Assembly: GCA_963849635.1 (NCBI GenBank)
Contig: CAWKIA010000024.1
Span: 310,001 to 374,000, forward strand
Origin: CAVRUD01 sp963849635
GTDB lineage: Bacteria; Chloroflexota; Chloroflexia; Thermomicrobiales; UBA6265
Direction of reading: 5' to 3'
Length of the DNA stretch: 64,000 nucleotides
The notes under the pieces are model-generated. The model had not been told where the DNA came from. It did no database searches and saw nothing but the letters and a program-made list of their open reading frames with translations. The position numbers and the translations under genes were made by a program. Shown here one piece after another: positions 1 through 8,370 of this stretch. The number at the start of each line of letters is the position of its first letter. Position 1 is the first letter of the stretch.

Positions 1-1034
1 TCTGGGACATCTTCGGGCAGGAAGGCCATCCCATCCGGACCACTGTCTCGGAGATGGGCCCGCTCCTCCTGGGGCGACTGCTCGACCTGAACGATACCCA
101 AACCGGGGTCCTCCATCTCGCCTTCAAGGATGCCGACGACGAAGGCCTGCTCCTCCTCGACCTCTAGGATCTGCGCGCCCTCTTGCAATATGTCGGCGAC
201 AACCGGGCGACTTTCACCACCGAGTACGGCAACGTCTCCGCCGCCTCAATCGGCGCGATTCAGCGGTCGCTTCTAGCGCTGGAAGAGGGCAGCGGCGATG
301 CGCTCTTTGGCGAGCCTGCCCTCGACCTCGCCGATTTCATGCGCGTCACGGCAGAGGGCAAGGGGATGGTCAGTCTCCTCGCCGCCGGGCGCTTGATGTC
401 CTCGCCCAAGATCTACTCCACCTTTCTCCTCTGGCTCCTGGCGGAGATCTTCGAGCAACTGCCGGAGGTGGGCGACCCCGAAAAGCCGAAACTCGTCTTC
501 TTCTTCGACGAGGCCCATCTGCTCTTCACCGACGCGCCCGATGCCCTGCGCGAAAAAATCGAGCAGATCGTCCGCCTGATCCGCTCCAAGGGCGTGGGGG
601 TCTTTTCATTACTCAGAACCCGCTCGACATCCCCGACACCGTGCTGGGCCAGCTCGGCAATCGCCTGCAGCACGCCCTGCGCGCCTACACCCCGCACGAC
701 CAGAAAGCGGTCAAGACAGCGGCCGAAACGTTCCGAGCAAACCCCGACCTGGACGTTACCCAAACCATCACCAAGCTCGGCGTCGGCGAGGTCCTCGTCT
801 CCTTCCTAGACGACAAAGGAAGCGGAAGCAGAGCGAGTTCGAGCCGAGAAAGAAGCCTCCAAGGAGGCCGCCAGGGCAGAGCGGGAAGCACGATCGCGCT
901 CAAGCAGCCGTTCGCGCCGCGATGACAACGACCTGGGCGATATCGCCATGAGTGCCGCCCGCTCGTTCGGCAGCCAGGCTGCCCGCAGCATCGTCCGGGG
1001 TATTCTGGGCTCGCTGACCGGTAGCCGCCGCTAG
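1..1034 (+). pseudogene. HerA-like helicase (DUF853/YjgR family), 5' truncated and disrupted
   Basis: The translated fragments line up with the C-terminal half of DUF853 HerA/FtsK-like ATPases. These are P-loop ATPases of uncertain role, related to the archaeal DNA-end-processing helicase HerA. Visible family blocks are TVSEMGPLLL, DDEGLLLLDL, a Walker-B-like LVFFFDEAHLLF near 495-530 and TQNPLDIPDTVLGQLGNR. The 5' end lies outside the window. An in-frame TAG at 165-167 sits where the family normally has Lys, a single-base loss near 603 shifts the frame, and after FLDDKG (about 820) the sequence jumps to the family's C-terminal tail in another frame, ending in GSLTGSRR and a stop at 1032. Several independent lesions make true decay more likely here than at loci with one indel. 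Confidence 0.8.
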
Positions 1035-1064
1035 GAATCCTGAGCGAACTTGACAGAACTAGGG

Positions 1065-1083
1065 TATAGTCAATCATTGACTA
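1065..1083. promoter_or_regulatory. Operator-like palindrome over a possible -10 box
   Basis: TAGTCAAT-C-ATTGACTA at 1067-1083 is a perfect 8+1+8 inverted repeat, 34 nt before the ATG at 1118. It overlaps a TATAGT hexamer (1065-1070) that could serve as -10. The nearby TTGACA (1050-1055) is only 9 nt away and cannot be the partner -35. The geometry suits a dimeric repressor. No candidate regulator gene adjoins it. Confidence 0.5.
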
Positions 1084-1117
1084 GGCCGTCTGTCGTGTTT
1101 TTCTCGGGAGCGCCCGC

Positions 1118-2176
1118 ATGTACGCCTTTACGATTGATCCCGCCCAACCCGATATCTCCGAAGCCCTCGTCGGCGCGATCATCTGTGAGGAGGTCCGTGC
1201 CGGGGGACCAAAGGGGCGCCGCCTTTTTCACAAAGGGCACCGTTTGACCGAAGACGACCTCCTCTTGCTGACCGAGGTCGGCGCGCCGATCCATGCCGCT
1301 CGCCTGGATCCGGTCGATGTTCATGAGGACAGTGCGGGACTCCGGCTGGCGGCGGCGGTTGGCGGCCCAGGAGTTGAAGCTCGGGGCCCCGTGCAGAGCC
1401 GCGTCAACCTGGTCGCCACCACGAAGGGATTGCTGCGCGTCGATCGGGATGCCGTCATCGCCCTTAACCGCATCGCCGGCATCGCGGTATTCACCCTGAC
1501 TGACCGTCTCACGGTCGTTCCTGGCAAAATCGTCGCTGGTACAAAGATCACGCCGGTGGCAGTTCCGGAAGACGTGCTGAATGAGGCGGAGCAGTCAATC
1601 GGGACCGAACAGTCGGTCGTTTCCGTGAAGCCGTTCAAACCGCTGCGAGTCGGCGTCGTCACAACCGAAGGGCTGAGCAGCAACCTGCAAACGCGTTTCC
1701 GCGAGACCGTCACCCGCAAGATCAGCTGGTACGGCGCGTCGGTGATGCGGTTTGTCGATCTCTCCGCCCAGCCCGATTCGCCAGAGATCGTCGCGGCCGA
1801 GATCGAGAAGCTGATCGCCGACGGGGCAGACCTGATCCTAACCGGCGGCGGCAACACGATCGATCCGCTTGACCCAACGCTCCGGTCCCTGCCGATCATC
1901 GGCGCGGAGATGGTCAAGTTTGGCGCTCCGGCTCACCCCGGCAGTATGTTCTGGCTGGCCTACCGCTGGGACGTACCGATCTTCAATCTGGCCTCGTGCT
2001 CGATGTACTCGAAAGCGACGGTGGCCGACCTGATCCTGCCCCTGGTGATGGCCGGGGAGCGGGTCACCCTCGACGACCTGGCCGAACTCGGCTACGGTGG
2101 CCTCCTCGACCGGGGCATGTCCTTCCGCTTCCCGCCCTACGACATCGACGCCACGGACGAGCCGGACGAGGAGTAG
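1118..2176 (+). CDS. Molybdopterin-binding domain protein (MoaB/Mog-like C-terminal domain)
   Basis: 352 aa. The C-terminal half (about residues 175-320) has the MoCF/MoeA-like fold signature: LRVGVVTTEG, then GADLILTGGGNTIDPLDPT (242-253), and PAHPGSMFWLAY (271-282), the usual molybdopterin-binding pieces of MoaB, Mog and MoeA domain 3. The N-terminal half is not recognised. Proteins of this build are found with molybdenum hydroxylases (xanthine/CO dehydrogenase type) and are presumed to help handle the cofactor; no such enzyme is in the window. The ATG has a weak GGGAG about 10 nt upstream. The gene is monocistronic and lies just behind the palindrome at 1067-1083, which suggests regulated expression. 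Confidence 0.75.
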   Translation: MYAFTIDPAQPDISEALVGAIICEEVRAGGPKGRRLFHKGHRLTEDDLLLLTEVGAPIHAARLDPVDVHEDSAGLRLAAAVGGPGVEARGPVQSRVNLVATTKGLLRVDRDAVIALNRIAGIAVFTLTDRLTVVPGKIVAGTKITPVAVPEDVLNEAEQSIGTEQSVVSVKPFKPLRVGVVTTEGLSSNLQTRFRETVTRKISWYGASVMRFVDLSAQPDSPEIVAAEIEKLIADGADLILTGGGNTIDPLDPTLRSLPIIGAEMVKFGAPAHPGSMFWLAYRWDVPIFNLASCSMYSKATVADLILPLVMAGERVTLDDLAELGYGGLLDRGMSFRFPPYDIDATDEPDEE

Positions 2177-2248
2177 TGGTTCACGCGCTCAGACATCTGC
2201 CATGCGCGCGGTTCGTGGGGCATCCGAGGTGTCGAAGGGACGTGGTGC

Positions 2249-3612
2249 ATGTCGGAATCTGCCGGGACCGCGGACGTATCCGGCCGTTCAACCGTGCGAA
2301 ACGTTCTCTACCTGCATTCACACGATACCGGCCGGTATCTCCAGCCGTACGGGCACGCCTGCCAGACACCGAATCTGCAACGGCTGGCTGAAGCAGGTGT
2401 CCTCTTCCGCAACGCGTTTTCGGCGGCTCCCACCTGTTCGCCGAGCCGGGCCGCGCTTCTGACCGGCCAGAGTCCCCACAGCGCTGGCATGCTCGGGTTG
2501 GCCCACCGCGGGTTTCGGCTGCGCGATCCATCCCAGCACATCGCCCATGTGCTCACGAACCACGGCTTTGCCTCCACATTGGTGGGGATGCAGCACGTCA
2601 CCGACGGTGACCCGCGTGAGACCGGGTACGGGGAGGTGCTGAGCCAGGACGATATGTCCGTCGCGGCGGTCGCGCCGCGGGCGGTGCGATGGATCGAGGA
2701 GCGGGGCAGCCATGGGGAGTGACCGGCCGTTCTTTCTCGATATCGGCTTCGAGGAGACGCACCGACCCTTCCCCCCCGCCGATCCGCAGGAAGCTCGCTA
2801 TGTCCCTCTCCCACCCCCGATCGCTGATACCCCGGAGACGCGGCTGGATATGGCCGGGTATCAGGCCAGCGCCCGCGAGCTCGACCGAGGTGTCGGCACG
2901 ATCCTGGCCGCTCTCGATGCGGCCGGGCTCGCCGAAACGACGATCGTCATCTCGACCACCGATCACGGGCTGGCCTTTCCTGGGATGAAGGGTACTGTCG
3001 GCGCCCACGGCACCGGTGTCTCCCTGATCATACGCGGTCCAGGTGGGTTTTCCGGTGGGAAAGTGTCGGACGCGCTTGTGTCCCACATCGACATCGTCCC
3101 GACCCTGTGCGACCTGCTCGCGATCCCGCGACCGAGATGGGCGCAGGGGCACTCGCTTGTGCCACTCGTCGCCGCAGATCAAGCGGACGTGACGGAGGTC
3201 AACGAAGCGGTCTTCACCGAGCTGACCTACCACGTCTCGTACGAGCCGCAGCGGGCTGTACGCACGAAGCGCTGGACCTACATCCGCCGATTCGGCGACC
3301 GCGCCCTGCCGGTCGTCGCCAACTGTGACGAGAGCCCAACCCGGGAACTCTGGCTGGCGGCCGGGTGGGCCCAGATCCCTCGCCCGTTCGAGGCGCTCTA
3401 CGACAACCTTCTGGACCCGGTTCAGCGCGACAACCTCGCCGCCGATACGGCCTACGCCGGCGTCCTTACGGACCTCCGGGCTCGCCTCGGCACCTGGATG
3501 CGTGACACGGGCGATCCCCTCCTGGCGGGCGAGGTGCCGCTGCCGCCCGGCGCGGTCGCGAACTCGCCGGACGCCATGGTCGCCGGACGAAGGACTGATC
3601 GGGTATGGATAG
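2249..3612 (+). pseudogene. Sulfatase (N-sulfoglucosamine sulfohydrolase-like), frameshifted
   Basis: The first fragment (2249-2722) has the arylsulfatase-superfamily start HSHDTGRYLQPYG and the formylglycine motif CSPSR (residues 63-67), whose Cys is converted to formylglycine in active enzymes. The second (from 2712) continues with PFFLDIGFEETHRPF, a metal-ligand segment STTDHGLAFPGMKG, and AVRTKRWTYIRR. The two halves overlap in different frames at about 2710, so one base is gained or lost there. The downstream frame reads to 3692, but a further shift near 3585 gives the more family-like ending SPDEGLIGYG with a stop at 3610-3612. No signal peptide is visible. Catalytic residues are kept, so the gene may be intact in the organism if the indels are sequencing errors. 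The likely substrate is a sulfated sugar or sulfamate, not determined. Confidence 0.75.
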
Positions 3613-4017
3613 TCCGGCGGAATCGTCGTTGCACCGAGCGAAATGGGGCAGTTACACTTTGGAGTACGAGGTACTCGGAGGAGCAGAGGTAGCCAGGCTC
3701 ATTGACGGTCCAATCGGTGCGCACATCCAGATCGTGGAAGGCGCCGGTGGCCCAAAGGCGCGTGATCGCCGGACACCGTATTCGGGTTCAAGACGTCGCG
3801 ATTTGGTACGAGAAAATGCGGATGAGGGCGGACGAGATCGTCAGCGTACCCGACGATTAACAATGCCGAGGTCTTCGCCGCCCTCGCGTACTACTGGGAT
3901 CACCGCGAGGAGATCGAGCGACAGATTGCCGAAGGTGACGCCTTTGCCGAGATGCTTCGCGGGAAGACCCCGAGCGCGCTCGGTGCGAAGCTAAGGCGCC
4001 TCATCGAAGCGAAGTGA
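3605..4017 (+). pseudogene. DUF433 antitoxin-like protein, two frameshifts
   Basis: Reading across two small indels (near 3768 and 3855) gives the DUF433 hallmark: HIQIVEGAGGPKAR, IAGHRIRVQDVAIWYEKM, DEIVS, then YPTINNAEVFAALAYYWDH and a C-terminal helix ending RLIEAK. DUF433 proteins are MerR/winged-helix-like antitoxins paired with PIN-like DUF5615 toxins. The stop TGA (4015-4017) overlaps the GTG start (4014) of the DUF5615 gene, the normal coupled arrangement. The first ~40 residues (from ATG 3605) do not match the family, so the true start may be further in. The two indels remain to be explained; with an intact toxin, a dead antitoxin would be surprising, which favours sequencing error. 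Confidence 0.7.
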
Positions 4018-4349
4018 CGCGGCCGATCGAGTTTCAGCTCGACGAGCACCTCGGCAAAGAAATCGCCCGCGCGCTCCGTCGCCGCGGTATCTCAGCGCAG
4101 ACCACACACGAGGCAAACCTCCTCGGAAGATCCGATCGGGAGATCCTGGCTTGGTGCCACGCGCGGCGACGGGTAGTGGTCACATGTGATGACGATTACC
4201 TCCGCTTGCACTACGGCGACGTTGTCCATCACGGGATCATCTTCATCGGACCGAGCACACGCTCGATCGGCCCGATAATCGACGCTCTCGTCTTGGTCCA
4301 CGGAGTGCTGGACGCAGACGAGATGGTCGGTACATTGCAGTTCGTCTAG
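4014..4349 (+). CDS. DUF5615 PIN-like toxin
   Basis: 111 aa. Starts with FQLDEHLGKEIARALRRRGI and carries ANLLGRSDREILAWCHARRRVVVTCDDDYLRLH, the typical DUF5615 (VapC-like, PIN fold) pattern in which the acidic residues D9/E10, D41 and the DDDY cluster would bind a metal for RNA cleavage. The GTG start overlaps the preceding DUF433 stop by 4 nt (GTGA), so translation is probably coupled. Function as a ribonuclease toxin is inferred from the family; the activity is poorly characterised. Confidence 0.8.
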   Translation: MTRPIEFQLDEHLGKEIARALRRRGISAQTTHEANLLGRSDREILAWCHARRRVVVTCDDDYLRLHYGDVVHHGIIFIGPSTRSIGPIIDALVLVHGVLDADEMVGTLQFV

Positions 4350-4972
4350 TCAGCCACCCCAGCCTCCACGTACCCGTGATATTCCATATGCCGCGCCGTC
4401 CAAGCGGCGGTCTCCTGGTCGTAGAGACGGCCGATGACGTACAGGCTCATGTCGATACCGGCGGAGACGCCCGCCGAGGAAATGATATTGCCATGGTCGA
4501 CGAAGCGGGCGTCGTCGCGGACATCGACTTGAGGGAAGTTGTCGCGCAGCCAATCGATGCTGCCCCAGTGGGTGGTCGCGGCCTTGCCATCGAGCAAGCC
4601 GACCTTGGCGAGCAGAAATGCTCCTGTGCACACGCTGGTGGTCAGTTCGATCTTGGCCGCCTGAGCAGCGATCCAGTCCAGAACCACCTGGTTCTCGATC
4701 ACCTGGTTCGTCCCTCTCCCACCGGGGATAACGACGATGTCGAGGGGCGGATGATCGTGGATGGTGTGATGCGGCTGGACGAGCAGGCCGCCCCGGCAGG
4801 AGATGATCTGGTTCGTCTCGGCGATCGTGACCACCTTGAAGAGGCGCGACTCGTCGCTCGTCTCCCCGTGCGGCCGGGCTACCGAGAACGCCTCGAACGG
4901 CCCACAGAAATCCAGTACCTCGACATCCTCGAAGATCAGAATCCCGACGGTGCGGCTGATGGGAGCGGTCAT
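4346..4972 (-). CDS. DJ-1/PfpI family protein (isonitrile hydratase-like)
   Basis: 208 aa from the ATG at 4972, chosen because GGAGGACAGG lies directly upstream; a longer upstream reading has no ribosome site. It has a single class-I glutamine-amidotransferase-like fold: VGILIFEDVEVLDFCGPFEAF at the start, VIPGGRGTNQV, and the nucleophile elbow TSVCTGAFLLAKVGLLDG with the conserved Cys, followed by TTHWGSIDWL. This is the signature of the AraC N-domain / isonitrile hydratase (InhA) branch of DJ-1/PfpI. No helix-turn-helix follows, so it acts as a stand-alone enzyme or chaperone-type protein. It ends 4 nt inside the convergent DUF5615 gene end and is divergent to the nitroreductase. Confidence 0.8.
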   Translation of the reverse strand: MTAPISRTVGILIFEDVEVLDFCGPFEAFSVARPHGETSDESRLFKVVTIAETNQIISCRGGLLVQPHHTIHDHPPLDIVVIPGGRGTNQVIENQVVLDWIAAQAAKIELTTSVCTGAFLLAKVGLLDGKAATTHWGSIDWLRDNFPQVDVRDDARFVDHGNIISSAGVSAGIDMSLYVIGRLYDQETAAWTARHMEYHGYVEAGVAD

Positions 4973-5160
4973 CCTGTCCTCCGTCTCACAATGGTTGCCT
5001 GGCGTCATGTCTATGAACGCGATTGTGTCATAGATGTCCGATCCGGCTGTAGACCCCGTCCCTGGTTTTCTCGGACGACACAGTTCGGCAAACGGCGGTA
5101 CGATCACCAGAATGGCAGAGATGTTAGAGAGCCGGTGGATCGACGAAAGGGATCGCTTCG

Positions 5161-5716
5161 ATGGCCAAGATCGACAATGCCCGTGACGTGACGACGGAGA
5201 TGAAGAAGGTACGTCAGATCCGGCAGTACAAGCCGGATGCGGTGCCGGAAGAGATCATCCAGGAGTTGCTCGAGGTCGCTCAATGGACGGGCTCGTCCCG
5301 TAATACCCAGCCCTGGCACTTCATCGTCGTCACCGACAAGAGCCAGCTCCACGATCTCAGTCAGATCCGCACCCCGATCAACTGGGTCGCCGCCGCTCCC
5401 CTCGCCATCGCGATCGTCCTCGACGGCACCAGCCAGGTCAGCGAGGCCTACGACGAGGGTCGCGTTACCGAGCGCCTGATGATCGCGGCCCGCCTCCTCG
5501 GGCTCGGAGGTGGCACAGCCTGGTTCGGCGACGAGGCGCAGCAGGCGCGCGGCAAGGAGATCCTGGGCATTCCCGGCCGAGAAAACCGCCCGCTCGGTCG
5601 TGGTGCTCGGCAACCCGATCACCTCCAAGGACCCACGCCCGAATGCGGTCGAAGGCGGCCGCCATCCGCTCACGGAAATCGTGAGCGACGGGACGTACGG
5701 CACGCCCCGGCAGTAA
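5161..5716 (+). pseudogene. Nitroreductase family protein, one frameshift
   Basis: Residues 1-137 give a nitroreductase: VRQIRQYKPDAVPEEIIQELLEVAQWTGSSRNTQPWHFIVV, the FMN-binding RS/RN and NTQPW region, then RLLGLGGGTAWFG. Around 5575 (ATTCCCGGCCGAGAAAACC) one extra base shifts the frame; skipping it gives GIPAEKTARSVVVLGNP and the usual C-terminal end TYGTPRQ with a stop at 5714-5716. The ribosome site AAGGG precedes the ATG. The family reduces nitro groups, quinones or flavins with NAD(P)H and FMN as a dimer; the substrate here is unknown. Confidence 0.75.
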
Positions 5717-5807
5717 GCGGGCGCGCTCAGACCGACGACGGTCCTACGCGGCGTTCGGGCCGACGTAGGCGGTATTGATGACATTTGATCAGGGAGGAAT
5801 CGCCGGC

Positions 5808-6356
5808 ATGGCGACGGACAGCGCAAACACGGTGACAGTCATCATCGAGACGCCCTACGGAGAGATCACGGTCGATCTGGACGCCGCAGCCGCCCCAGGG
5901 ACCACGGCCAACTTCCTGGCTCACCTGGACGCTGGCTCGTACAACGGCGGCTTTTTCCACCGCGTCGTGACGCCGGAGAATCAGCTGAATGACACGATCC
6001 GGATCGAGGTGATCCAGGGTGGGGTGGATGCCTCCTATCCGCGCGAGGGCGGCACGCCGATCCTGCTCGAACGGACGACAGTCACCGGGCTGCGCCACGT
6101 CGACGGCGCGATCTCGATGGCCAGGTCCACCCCGGATAGCGCGGTCTCTGATTTCTTTATCTGTATCGGCGATCAGCCGGAACTCGATTTCGGCGGCAAG
6201 CGCAACCCGGATGGCCAGGGATTCGCCGCCTTCGGGCTCGTTGCCTCCGGAATGGACACCGTTCGCGCGATCCAACACGCGCCGCACGAGGCCCAGAAGC
6301 TCACCCCGCCCGTCCCAATTACCCGGATTCGCCGGGCTAGTGGAGGGCAGGCGTGA
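5808..6356 (+). CDS. Cyclophilin-type peptidyl-prolyl isomerase
   Basis: 182 aa from the ATG at 5808, chosen because AGGGAGG lies 8-14 nt upstream. Cyclophilin blocks are YGEITVDLDAAAAPGTTANF, GGFFHRVV, IQGG, GAISMARS, SDFFICIGDQPELDFGG and FAAFGLVASGMDTV. The catalytic Arg of the FHRV motif is present. No signal peptide is seen, so it is probably a cytoplasmic protein-folding PPIase. It overlaps the following homocysteine methyltransferase start by 4 nt (GTGA), indicating a translationally coupled operon. Confidence 0.88.
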   Translation: MATDSANTVTVIIETPYGEITVDLDAAAAPGTTANFLAHLDAGSYNGGFFHRVVTPENQLNDTIRIEVIQGGVDASYPREGGTPILLERTTVTGLRHVDGAISMARSTPDSAVSDFFICIGDQPELDFGGKRNPDGQGFAAFGLVASGMDTVRAIQHAPHEAQKLTPPVPITRIRRASGGQA

Positions 6357-7279
6357 CCGGCTCTCCTGCCCAGGACCGGCCACTCCTCCTCGACGGCGGC
6401 ATGGGGCGGGAGTTGCGCTTTCGCGGGGTAGAGATCCTGGATACGATCTGGTCGGCGAACGCCTTGATCGTCGCTCCCGACGTCGTCCGCGAGATCCACC
6501 GCGACTACATCGCCGCGGGCGCCGAGATCATCACCACGAATACCTACGGCGTGATCCGGGGCGAGCTGGCAAAGGAGGGATGGGAGGATCGTTTCGCCGA
6601 CCTCAACCTGCTCGCCTGTGACCTCGCCAACGAGGCGCGAGCGCAATCCGGCGAGACCGGCGCCTACGTCCGCATCGCCGGGTCGCTGCCTCCTTTACGG
6701 GGCAGCTACCGGCCGGATCTGGTCGGGCCATTTGCCGAGATCTACCCGCTCTACCAGGAGCAAGCGAGCCTCCTGGCGCCGCATGTTGACCTCCTTCTGT
6801 GCGAGACGATGTCCAGCGGCGCCGAGGCCTACGCGGCCGCCAAGGCGGCCGCCGAGACCGGCAAAACGGTCTGGGTCTCCTTCACGCTGCACGAGAATTA
6901 CTCTGGCCTTTTGCGCAGCGGCGAAACGGTGGCCGAGGCGGTCGCGATGCTGGACGGTCTCCCCATCTCCGGGATCCTGGCGAACTGCTCCGCCCCGGAG
7001 AGTATCACCGCGGCAATGCCGGATCTGGTTGCGACGGGCGCGGAGGTGGTCGGCGGTTACGCCAACACCTTCTTGCCCGTGCCCGAGACCTGGACGCTGG
7101 ACGGCGAACAGGACTGGGACGGTGTCATCGGCGTGCGCGATGACCTCGACCCCGAGCCCTACGGCGATTTCGCTTCGCAGTGGCTCGGCCTGGGCGCGAA
7201 CGCCATTGGCGGCTGCTGTGGCACCCGGCCGGCGCACATCGCCCGGCTGCGAGAGATCATCGCCGCGCGTATGTCCTGA
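6353..7279 (+). CDS. Homocysteine S-methyltransferase family protein
   Basis: 308 aa, the usual length for the Hcy-binding (Pfam S-methyl_trans) TIM barrel. It opens with LLLDGGMGRELRFRG, continues with AGAEIITTNTYGV, carries the first zinc Cys in LANCSAPES (near 217) and the paired Cys in GGCCGTRPAHIARL (286-289). The three Cys bind Zn2+ that activates the homocysteine thiol. There is no cobalamin or folate domain, so the methyl donor would be S-methylmethionine or betaine-like, as in MmuM/BHMT. GTG start coupled to the cyclophilin stop. Confidence 0.85.
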   Translation: MTGSPAQDRPLLLDGGMGRELRFRGVEILDTIWSANALIVAPDVVREIHRDYIAAGAEIITTNTYGVIRGELAKEGWEDRFADLNLLACDLANEARAQSGETGAYVRIAGSLPPLRGSYRPDLVGPFAEIYPLYQEQASLLAPHVDLLLCETMSSGAEAYAAAKAAAETGKTVWVSFTLHENYSGLLRSGETVAEAVAMLDGLPISGILANCSAPESITAAMPDLVATGAEVVGGYANTFLPVPETWTLDGEQDWDGVIGVRDDLDPEPYGDFASQWLGLGANAIGGCCGTRPAHIARLREIIAARMS

Positions 7280-7376
7280 ATAGAAGTCTCCACCCCGGCC
7301 AACAGCGCGACACCCTAACGCGTTTCCCACTTGGCAGCCGACGACGCTGCGACAGGAGCAAGGAGCAACCCGCGCC

Positions 7377-8189
7377 ATGGCAACACTCAATCTCGGGGTT
7401 CAGACCCAACTCTTGCCGGGGCGCGACCTGGCCGAAAAGTTCGCCAACGCCGCGGCATATGGGTACGACGGCGTCGAGATCAACGTCGGGCCGGCGTTCG
7501 ATCTCGGTGAGCATGTGAACAAGCTCAAGGCGGCATCGCAGGGTTCCGGCCTGCCGATCTGCGCGGTCTGCACCCACTCGATGCACGATCCGTTTCTGCC
7601 CGATCCCGCCGAGCGCAAAAAACGCTTCGCCGGTCTGGCCCTCCTCCTGGAGCAGGCGGACGAGTTGGGCGCCGGCGGGGTCGTCTCGGTGCCGGTCCGG
7701 CCGCCGCAGACCTACGGCGAAACATCCTGGGATGACCAGGCCGCCGACGCCGTCGCGGCCTACACGGAGTGGGCGGCAACCCTACCCGCCGGCAACTCCC
7801 AGGTCTACCTGGAGCCGCTCAACCGGTATGAGGCCAAGTTCCTCAACCGGGTCGAACAAGGCGCCGATCTGGCGGCGCGGATCGATCACCCCCGGGTGAC
7901 CGCGCTGGCCGATCTCTTTCACATGAACATCGAAGAGGCGCATCTGGGCCAGCCGATTGTGGCCTCCGCCGCCCAGCTTCGCCACGTCCACATCGCCGAT
8001 AACAACCGGTTGGAGCCGGGGGCCGGCTGCCTCGACATCGCCACCTCGTTCGCCGCGCTCACCCGGATCGGCTATGCCGGGTTCGTCACCCTGGAGTGCC
8101 GGCTCTCCGGTCCGGCCAATGAAGTGCTGCCCGCAAGTGCCCGTTACCTACGTGGCCTGTGGGACCCGACGACCGCGCCGCAGGTCTAG
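7377..8189 (+). CDS. Xylose-isomerase-like TIM barrel protein (sugar phosphate isomerase/epimerase family)
   Basis: 270 aa. TIM-barrel family AP_endonuc_2 / hydroxypyruvate-isomerase-like pattern: LGVQTQLLPGRDLAEKFANAAAYGYDGVEINVG, VYLEPLNRYEAKFLN (metal ligand Glu), ALADLFHMNIEE (Asp/His ligands), HVHIADNNRLEPGAG and GFVTLECRL (final Glu). These four carboxylate/His sites are the usual divalent metal site. The substrate cannot be told from sequence. It follows the methyltransferase after 97 nt, and a 34-bp palindrome lies 33 nt downstream and may end the transcript. AAGGAGC precedes the ATG. Confidence 0.75.
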   Translation: MATLNLGVQTQLLPGRDLAEKFANAAAYGYDGVEINVGPAFDLGEHVNKLKAASQGSGLPICAVCTHSMHDPFLPDPAERKKRFAGLALLLEQADELGAGGVVSVPVRPPQTYGETSWDDQAADAVAAYTEWAATLPAGNSQVYLEPLNRYEAKFLNRVEQGADLAARIDHPRVTALADLFHMNIEEAHLGQPIVASAAQLRHVHIADNNRLEPGAGCLDIATSFAALTRIGYAGFVTLECRLSGPANEVLPASARYLRGLWDPTTAPQV

Positions 8190-8222
8190 CGCTCTGCTCT
8201 CCCAACCGCATTCAGGGTGTAA

Positions 8223-8256
8223 CAGGGGTGCTAGGCAACGTTGCCTAGCACCCCTG
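8223..8256. terminator. 34-bp perfect palindrome, possible terminator
   Basis: Two perfectly complementary 17-nt arms (CAGGGGTGCTAGGCAAC and its complement) meet without a spacer. As RNA this gives a very stable hairpin 33 nt after the TIM-barrel gene stop. There is no T-run after it, so it may be a terminator, a cruciform site or a protein target. Confidence 0.5.
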
Positions 8257-8370
8257 CTTGATGATCACCTCATCAAAACGGCAACCCTACGGACGCGCAT
8301 TCGGAGCCGAAACGGCAATCTCTCTATCGAGGTCGCGGCACCTGAGCCGCGATCCGACCAAAGGAGAGAT

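Noticed and set aside
1050..1070. TTGACA with TATAGT as a promoter pair
   Set aside because: Only 9 nt between the hexamers; 16-18 are needed.
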